The position numbers and the translations under genes are program-made. DNA of 64,000 nt from Rhytidiadelphus loreus (lineage: Eukaryota > Streptophyta > Bryopsida > Hypnales > Hylocomiaceae), in NCBI GenBank assembly GCA_947034895.1, contig OX344765.1, positions 5,461,001 through 5,525,000 on the forward strand, written 5' to 3'. Position 1 is the first letter of the stretch. Every line of letters begins with the position of its first letter. Positions 57,494-64,000 of the stretch are shown one piece after another. The notes under the pieces are model-generated. The model had not been told where the DNA came from, ran no database searches, and saw only the letters and a list, made by a program, of their open reading frames with translations.

Positions 57494-59702
57494 CTTGATT
57501 ATTGTTATCAATCATAATTTATATTTAAAAGCTGCTTGAAGACTGGTGCAATTGTTGTCTTAAGATGGTATTCAAATTTTTATGGATAATTATTGGCTTC
57601 CTGTGCTTGGCCGTTAGACATAATACAAGCCTATTGAGTGCATAATAGCCTAAAAAAAGGAAAGAGACAACTAACGAGACAATAATATGGTTGCCTTGGC
57701 ATTATGAATTAATAACATTCTTGTGCATTGTGTGTAATGCAGTTGACAGTGATGTTTTTAATGGAATCTGGGTGTTTCAAATCCACAATGTAGTGTTCGC
57801 TCAATTAGATTTTGATCATCTTTCTCATAAAAAGTTGCCATCTTCACAATGTTGACTTTTGTAAACAAAAACATCACATTTAGTTCAAATTTTGAATTTG
57901 AAATAGTTGAATGCCTAGCTTTGAAAATGACTGACAAACCAATTGTAGTAACACCAAGAAATGTTTACATGTTGTGATACTAATAATATATTACAAGATT
58001 TTGAAATTGTTAATTAGGAACCACTTCCACTTTCTACCAAACCATTCAAATTTAATATGCACAATATTAAAGTTGAAAACTCATTCCGATGACTTTCTTC
58101 TATTTCCATTATTTAAATTATAAAAGTGTAGTTTCTTGTATATATCTTACTTCATTTTTAAGAAGTTTCAACGCACTAAACTACATTAATATTTTTTGAA
58201 TGACATCTTATTAAATTTGTTGTCAAAAAAATATAATGAATTTTCAATAAAGTTATTTCAAAGATTGAATAAAACCTTAGTTAACCTTTGAATCTTTAAA
58301 TGATATACATTTTCATATTTACTTGATTGTATATGGTATTTGTTAGTAACATTTATTCCATTTTTAGCCTATTCATAGTATAGTTATCTAAAAGATGTCA
58401 TCCACTAAAATCACCTAAATATATGAATTTATAAAAATGAAATAAAAATCCATGAATACATTTCAAATCAAAAGTTCTTTTCATTTTATGTACACATTAT
58501 CCCCTAATTAAAGGAATTGACATATAGTTTTCTTGGTGATCCAAAATGAGTTGTCTTGAAAGCATGGAAATCCTTCATGAAATGTTGGATTGCGGTGAGA
58601 AATTCTTGGTCACTTAAGATAGAACATAGTGGTTTTCCAAAAAAATTAAATTAATGGCATTTTAGTTTTGTAGAAATTAAAAATACAATGCAAGTGAGTA
58701 AAAAAAGAAGGATTTTGCATACATGACCCTTATTATTAGCACCCCATTCTTCACACTACAATTTCTTTCTTCTTTCCATTCATGTATTAGACAATTTTCT
58801 TGAAGCTTTGTCAATCTCAATGAATATTAATTAGAATTGTGATTTTTTTTTTCTCTATTACGTTGATCTCAAAGTCCCTACAATTCAAGACTACTTGGTA
58901 TTCAAAAGAACACTAATAGGAATCAAGAAAAAAAATCCATGCATGTAATTCTTTCTACCAATGCATTTAGAAGAAACACAGAATTAATGTAGTACATAAT
59001 CTTACGTGTGTCTTAAGAACAATAGAATTTTGTACAACATTGACCAATCAATGCCTCAAAGTACTTAGTGTAAGATAAATAGAATCATGGGTATGCATTC
59101 ACGGTCCGGGGATTTTGTGGACCAACCGGTGGATTTCCTAGAGATTTCCAGATGTCTCAGATTTTTCAAATCTGCTTGGAGGTGTGTCGGAAGGTAAGAA
59201 CAATTGCCGGTCAATTTCCTAGAATTTGCCGGTCAATACTCCCGGTGGCATTTCCGCCATTGTCAATTTTCATTCAGAAAATTTCCTAAACTTTGTAAAT
59301 CTAGTCAGTTTTAGATTTTTTTGGTTTGTCTAGTTTAATTGCATATTTGTCAATTTACCATATCCCTGGTAGGATTTGAACCTGGCAATATGGCATTGGC
59401 CCTACCAATTTAGGGCCAGTGATTCAACCTTCCGAAAATGCATGGATCCAAGTCTCCAAGAGAGGGGCCATGCATTTTAGGGAGGCTAGTTAGTACAACA
59501 TGCCCACAAAACACCATTCACAAGAATAAATAAAAATACGTACAACAATGCCCAAAAAAAATGCAACAATGCTACAAACATGCAAAGAAATCCAATGATG
59601 TCCCAAACATCAAAAAAATTGCAACAATGCCACAAGTCATCACAATGTCCCTTGTTGATTTGTATCTCCAAATGAGACAGTTGCATCACTGAAATTAGGT
59701 CA
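57494..59702. other. AT-rich intergenic stretch
   Basis: No gene is seen. A short block near 59180-59240 repeats GCCGGTCAAT and CCGGT motifs. A tRNA-like segment lies at 59366-59434. The remainder is AT-rich without clear element ends. Confidence 0.5.
59366..59434 (-). repeat. tRNA-like / SINE-head-like segment
   Basis: On the minus strand GGTTCAAATCC is a good pol III B box. About 35-45 nt upstream, AGGTTGAATCACTGG weakly fits an A box. GCCCTA/TAGGGC between them could form an anticodon-like arm. The spacing fits a tRNA-derived SINE head or decayed tRNA gene. No cloverleaf with a normal acceptor stem was found. Confidence 0.35.
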
Positions 59703-62177
59703 TGTGCTTGGAATAGACAAGTAAGTAGATGGGTTAGCATAAAGAAACTTATATTTTGTTGCTTTCTTCCACAAAAATATGGCATCCTGGATTACATCAT
59801 CATACTCTTCCTTGGGTCCCTCTAAAGCAATTCTAATAAATGCTTCCAAGTTTTTACTTCCCAACCTATTTCTAATACAAGTTTTAATCAAGTTTTGTAT
59901 GCTAAAAGCTCTCTCACAGGTAGCCGTGGACACACATTGGACTCTAGCTATTTTAGCAAGGATAAGCAAGTTGGGGTATTGGATTTGTAGGGCATGATTC
60001 CATGTGATCATACCCCACAAATCTTGGAAGGTTTTATCTTTCCATTCATTTGTACACTATAATTTGAAAGATAAAAACTCCCGCTTACAAGCTTGCACAT
60101 TTAGAAGGGGGGGGGGGAGGAAAAACCAGAATGTGAACGATCAACTCCATACAATGCAAGCAAACTATCTAATTTGGTGCCCCCCCAAGTCTGCAAGCCG
60201 ACTTGCCTAGATGGCATATTAGTGGGGTTAAGCACTTTGAAACATGAAACCAAGTCATTGTCACAGAATCTGGCTTCTAGACCCTCACAGACCACCTCAA
60301 CAAAAGAACGCTGAAACTGTAGAGACTCTTCTAAATCAGTCCCTAACCTAGAGCGTTGCATAACAAATCCATAGAACATGTTTCCCCTAATTTCACTTGA
60401 AAGCTTCCTAAGATAGCCCCCCAAAGGGCCATCTTTAGAAAGAACATGATACCTTGTATCGTCATTGAAAGTGGCTGCATTCAAATCGGTGTTTTCCACA
60501 ATGTATAACATCCGAATCTATGCTATTTATGTGCGTACTACGCTCCCAATTGTCGTGACATCTACAAACTTAGATTGAAAGATTTTTGACAACATAGCCA
60601 AGGAGTGCAAAATATCAGCAAGGAAATAGAGAATGTAAACAAACTTAAACTGAGACAACTTCTCTAATATAGATGAAGCTTGAGCCACATCCTTTCCCTG
60701 CAGATCCCTCCAAAAACAAAGGATAGACTCTAAAGAATCGCACAAACTTGTCACTGCCTGCCATCTACTGAGCCACCTAATCCTCTGATAACGTTTCATA
60801 ATTTTCTTAACATCAAATAGTTCCTCTTGCAAGGAGGTAAGCGCATGCTTGCGCTTACTTGACTTATTAAAAAAAACAAAAACTGAATTCAGTAGGGAGT
60901 CAACTTTAGAAGAAATTACCTTACAATCAGGGGCCTTTGTAGCATCTAGGGCTGCCAAGTTCATCCGATGCGCCACACAATGAATGGCCAAAAAGTAAGG
61001 GTTTACCTATTTCTTCAGCTGTATCGCCACTCTGGTGAGAGAGCCCACTATGGTGCTAGCACCATCACTGCCAAACCTTAGGAACTTCTATAAGTCCAGC
61101 CCCCACTCCCACAGGTGAGATATCAAAATGTCGTGAATCATAGCAACATCCTTCTTACCTCCTTCTATCTCTAGCAAACCCAAGAAAATAGTCACAGGCA
61201 ATCTTACTTCAATTATACTTGCAAAAACGACCAAATGCCCTGTAACATTGATATCAGTTGACTCGTCCAGTCCTTTTTTTTTGGGCGAAATGGAGCCAGA
61301 AAGCACCATTTTATAGTGAATTTTTTTTTTCACCAGAAAAAAAATAATTTTTTTTTGCCAAAAAATTTTCAATCCAATTTAAAATGTGGATGAAATTGTC
61401 CAATTTGGATGAAGAAGTGTATGAATTTGATTGAAAAGTGTTTAATAGTACAAAAGATGGATGTATGAAGAAATACAATGCTTCACCAAATTTTAATTGA
61501 TCTCCATCCTGGCACTTTTTCAAAAACCAAAAAAAAGGGCTGGACTCGTCTATCATCACCCCAAAAAGACTGAATTCTTCACATGGTTAATAACTTTATT
61601 TTGAATCACCATGGAAATGAACCAAATCAGATCAGCGCATGCTTTCTCATCGTGGTACATAGATAGAGTCATAGGAGCATTAACACTAACCAACAATTTG
61701 CACAAAGAAGGAAACTTGGAGTAGGGTAAAGATTGCTTCCCCAAAAAATAAGTTGCTTTGAACAATGAAACCACAACCTCATCACACGCCCTCTAGTTGT
61801 TAAAGATGGCCTTCTCCATCACCTTCCCACTGCTCTGCAATGCCCAAATGAAGCGGTGATGTTCGTTGGACTGGGCGTGATCTTGAAAAACACTTACTTT
61901 CAAGTTTTTGGTGCATATGCAGAACGCCCTTCCTTATCCCTGCACACCTTGCAAAAAACCTTACCAAAGTCTGCCCGAAATTGCAGCCACTTAAATTGGA
62001 TGCACCATTGCTCTTTTGAGCTATCTCAACATCAAAAGGGGGAGGTCGATCAACACTAGATTCACCCATTTCAGGCCCACTGGAAGTATCAGATGCGGAG
62101 GACAAAATTTCCACAATGTCAAAATCTCTGGACTTCGCAAAGTAGTGATCCCGCAGAGATTTTTGACGTTTAGCCAT
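59703..62177 (-). pseudogene. Decayed hAT-superfamily transposase (ZNF862/ZMYM1-like)
   Basis: Reading on the minus strand: an ATG at 62177 gives MAKRQKSLRDHYFAKSRDFD, then, after a frame change near 62010, a TTF-type zinc finger (FCKVCRD ... DHAQSNEHHR). A catalytic-domain region follows (MIDEST at the break, FGSDGAST, AIHCVAHRMN, IRWLSRWQ). The C-terminal hAT dimerisation motif reads VSTATCERAFSIQNLIKTCI. Premature stops lie at 61793, 61088, 61007, 60527, 60518 and 60057. Frameshifts occur near 62010, 61915 and the 60107 homopolymer. A 275-bp MITE interrupts the gene at 61268-61542. It is not functional as it stands. I could not find terminal repeats for the whole element, so a full transposon cannot be delimited. 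Confidence 0.85.
61268..61542. mobile_element. 275-bp hAT-type MITE inside the hAT transposase
   Basis: The left end CAGTCCTTTTTTTTTGG and the reverse complement of the right end (CAGCCCTTTTTTTTGG) are short inverted repeats beginning CAG, as in many hAT elements. The 8-bp target duplication GACTCGTC is intact on both sides (61260-61267 and 61543-61550), the diagnostic length for hAT. Removing the element and one target copy restores an in-frame MIDESTDINVTGHLVV on the minus strand. It has no coding capacity. Confidence 0.92.
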
Positions 62178-62730
62178 CTCTCATGAACTGCTGCAATGCT
62201 ACAATGCACAAGCCCACAATCTGAACATGAAAAAACAACTTCAAGACATCAAGGCTGAGCACCGTAAGCTCTACTTGCAACCCGGTTTCAAGAAACATTC
62301 ATCATTTTAGCAATGACCCACAAAACGGGGAAGAGACAAGGGGCTGCACCCTAAACCTTACCTAAACCCAATCTCATCAACAAGCATTGACAACACAAAT
62401 TCAAAATGGAAGAGGGAAAACATAGTAGGATGCGGGTGAGAGAATCTTACTTGATTCAACTTGCAAAGAAACTAAATGCGGTGCAGGAACGACCCCGAAG
62501 CATTGGGAGTCACTATCCAAAATTACTGAAAGTTATAGTTTTAGGGCAACTCCAATCATAGGACTTCAGAAAGCCTCTAATTGCAATCAATTACGATCAA
62601 AGTAATCGCTCCAAAATAGATCTACGACCAATCGCAATTGCACAATCGTGCACTGTACACTCAAAGCCAGACTGAAACCAATTGATCAACAAGAATAAAG
62701 ACTCTCTAGAGGCAGCAAAAAAGAAAATGC

Positions 62731-63032
62731 CATTAGAGGAGATTTCAGGCTGCTGGAGGGCTACGAGTTCCTAGCCTGTTCCCAATACGGGAACTGCGCT
62801 CCCGCAGTATAGTGACGTGGATTGGAGACTGCCACGTCATTTTTTGCAAAAATTAAATTAAATTAAAATTTTGTTTTTCGATTTCTTTTTGCATTTTGAG
62901 AAGTAAATTTTTTATTTTTTATTTATTTTAAAAACGGTAACATGGCAACGCTGGCCTTTGCAGGGACTGCTGGGAACCAACGCTAGGAAGTGCTTGAAAC
63001 GGCCCTCCAGGAGACTAAAATCTCCTCTAATG
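62731..63032. mobile_element. CATTAGA-type MITE, copy C
   Basis: This is the best-preserved copy of the family, 302 bp. The left end is CATTAGAGGAGATTTCAGGC and the reverse complement of the right end is CATTAGAGGAGATTTTAGTC; both continue with a CTGGAGGGC block, so the inverted repeats run about 31 bp. Inside are TTCCTAGC and GGGAAC-type blocks, plus a GACGTGG/GCCACGTC dyad. It has no coding capacity. The flanks do not show a certain target duplication. Confidence 0.8.
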
Positions 63033-63790
63033 AAGATAGAAAGAGACAAAGAGGGCCAAAGAGAAGGGAGTGATTGAAACTGAACTCATTGGAGAGAACA
63101 CAAAATTGCACTCTTCTAGAATTGCAGGGATCAAGGAACAAATCAAAGACTGAAGCAGTGAAGCGTGATTGACCGAAGTGCTGAAACTCCGAGTCTCCGA
63201 TCCCAAACTCACAAATTGCCACAACCAATCAAAAATAAAAAATTCAAACCAACCCCCCAAATCCTGATTTGGCCAAAGTTCCACAAACAGTTTCACGGGA
63301 TAAAATCCAAGCCAAAAGAAGTGCGAATTGCAAAACCAGAGCTGCACATGCCGATGCCCAAATTACACCACCGAGACAGTAAGAAACCAATTGCAATCAC
63401 CGCACCACACCACAGCCGCAAAAAATGCATAAAGACTTACAAAAAAAGGAAACTCAAAACTTCAACAAGCAGGGACATAGGAGGCTCCGAGGCTGGGAGG
63501 AGTAGAAGACTAAAAATTCGAAATCAATGCAACTACGCAAGCAGCGCGATGGTGAAACACTGCCTGAGAAAGAAAGTGACAAGCAAGGGCGTAGAGGTTG
63601 GACTCCAAAGGCATTGCATTGCTCCCCAAACCCTACGGTGGAGATTACATTTCGAGGGGAGATCAACGGCTCCAACGCCTCGGCAAGAATTTACCAACAT
63701 TCAAGTATGAATTACTGAAAGCCTGTAAGTTACTATACCAAAAGGTGACGGCTCATTGTTAGTTTGGTATACAAACATTTGGTAACACAC

Positions 63791-63864
63791 AAATTTTTTA
63801 TTACTATGCATAGAATATTATGTATAGATTATGTATAGTATTCTATGCATAGTAATAAAAATTT
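63791..63864. repeat. 74-bp AT-rich palindrome
   Basis: Arms of about 26 bp (left containing TTATTACTATGCATAGAATA, right its inverse) flank a loop of about 22 bp. It could be a cruciform-forming site or the core of a short element; no certain element ends were found around it. Confidence 0.75.
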
Positions 63865-64000
63865 CCTACAAAGTATGAGATTGGTCGGCTGCCGGCCTAC
63901 AAAATAAAACACTAATAGGTAATTTTCCTAGTTACTGTAAGGGTAGACAGCTAAATGCTTAGACATAATTTTTCTAACCAGCCCATTTCCTAAATTTCTT

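Larger units (their letters stand above)
62178..64000. other. Region upstream of the hAT relic
   Basis: It contains the CATTAGA MITE copy C (62731-63032) and a long AT-rich palindrome (63791-63864). The interval 63050-63720 is relatively GC-rich and purine-rich on the plus strand. An open frame of 181 codons at 63165-63710 is rich in Lys, Arg and His and resembles no family, so I do not call it a gene. Confidence 0.4.

Noticed and set aside
59703..62177. Functional or domesticated hAT transposase
   Set aside because: Six in-frame stops, at least three frame changes and a MITE insertion make an intact product impossible without extensive repair.
63165..63710. 181-codon Lys/Arg/His-rich frame
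   Set aside because: It has no recognisable domain. The basic, low-complexity composition reflects purine-rich DNA near MITEs and a hAT relic.

Overview
This window is nuclear DNA from a land plant. The evidence is spliceosomal introns with GT-AG borders, two cytosolic-type tRNA genes, a fasciclin-like arabinogalactan protein, two proteins with apparent plastid transit peptides, plant-type TTTAGGG motifs, and CACTA and hAT transposons. Compact introns of roughly 100-500 bp and F-box and SOX genes of this style would suit a bryophyte or another early-diverging plant, but the species cannot be fixed from the sequence alone.

Layout. 1-4.4 kb: tRNA-Gly(TCC) and tRNA-Asn(GTT) 44 bp apart, then a 15-bp minisatellite and a MITE. 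4.47-10.2 kb (+): a 15-exon IGHMBP2/SMUBP2-type superfamily 1 helicase. 12.3-15.8 kb: a GC-richer leader followed by an intronless sarcosine/pipecolate oxidase gene (+). 18-22.8 kb: an 11-exon ERGIC2/3 (Erv41/Erv46) cargo-receptor gene (+). 25.1-28.6 kb (-): a five-exon plastid-targeted atypical SDR similar to Arabidopsis At2g34460. 31.7-33.5 kb (+): a mitochondrial ISCA2-type iron-sulfur assembly protein. 37.1-37.9 kb (+): an intronless, GPI-anchored, single-FAS1 fasciclin-like protein. 47.6-49.4 kb (-): a probable plastid membrane protein that I do not recognise. Nothing indicates that these housekeeping genes form a cluster with a shared function.

The remaining sequence is AT-rich and full of non-autonomous transposons. 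From 34.9 to 41.7 kb there are six MITE-like elements. From 52.4 to 57.5 kb an F-box pseudogene is interrupted by a 3.8-kb CACTA-type element flanked by an AAA target duplication. That element contains a second, 1.5-kb CACTA element flanked by a TAA duplication. Removing the outer element and one target copy joins the F-box reading frame exactly. From 59.7 to 62.2 kb (-) lies a decayed hAT transposase of ZNF862/ZMYM1-like type, itself interrupted by a 275-bp hAT-type MITE with an 8-bp target duplication. In both pseudogenes every recognised premature stop can be derived from CAG, CAA or CGA by one C-to-T change, as expected from deamination of methylated cytosine.

I found no clear new biological system. 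The most unusual items are the nested CACTA insertion with its two long hairpins, the possible dicistronic tRNA pair, the dispersed CATTAGA MITE family, and the unrecognised plastid membrane protein. Exon borders were read by eye from frame, splice signals and remembered protein families. No alignment or search was run.
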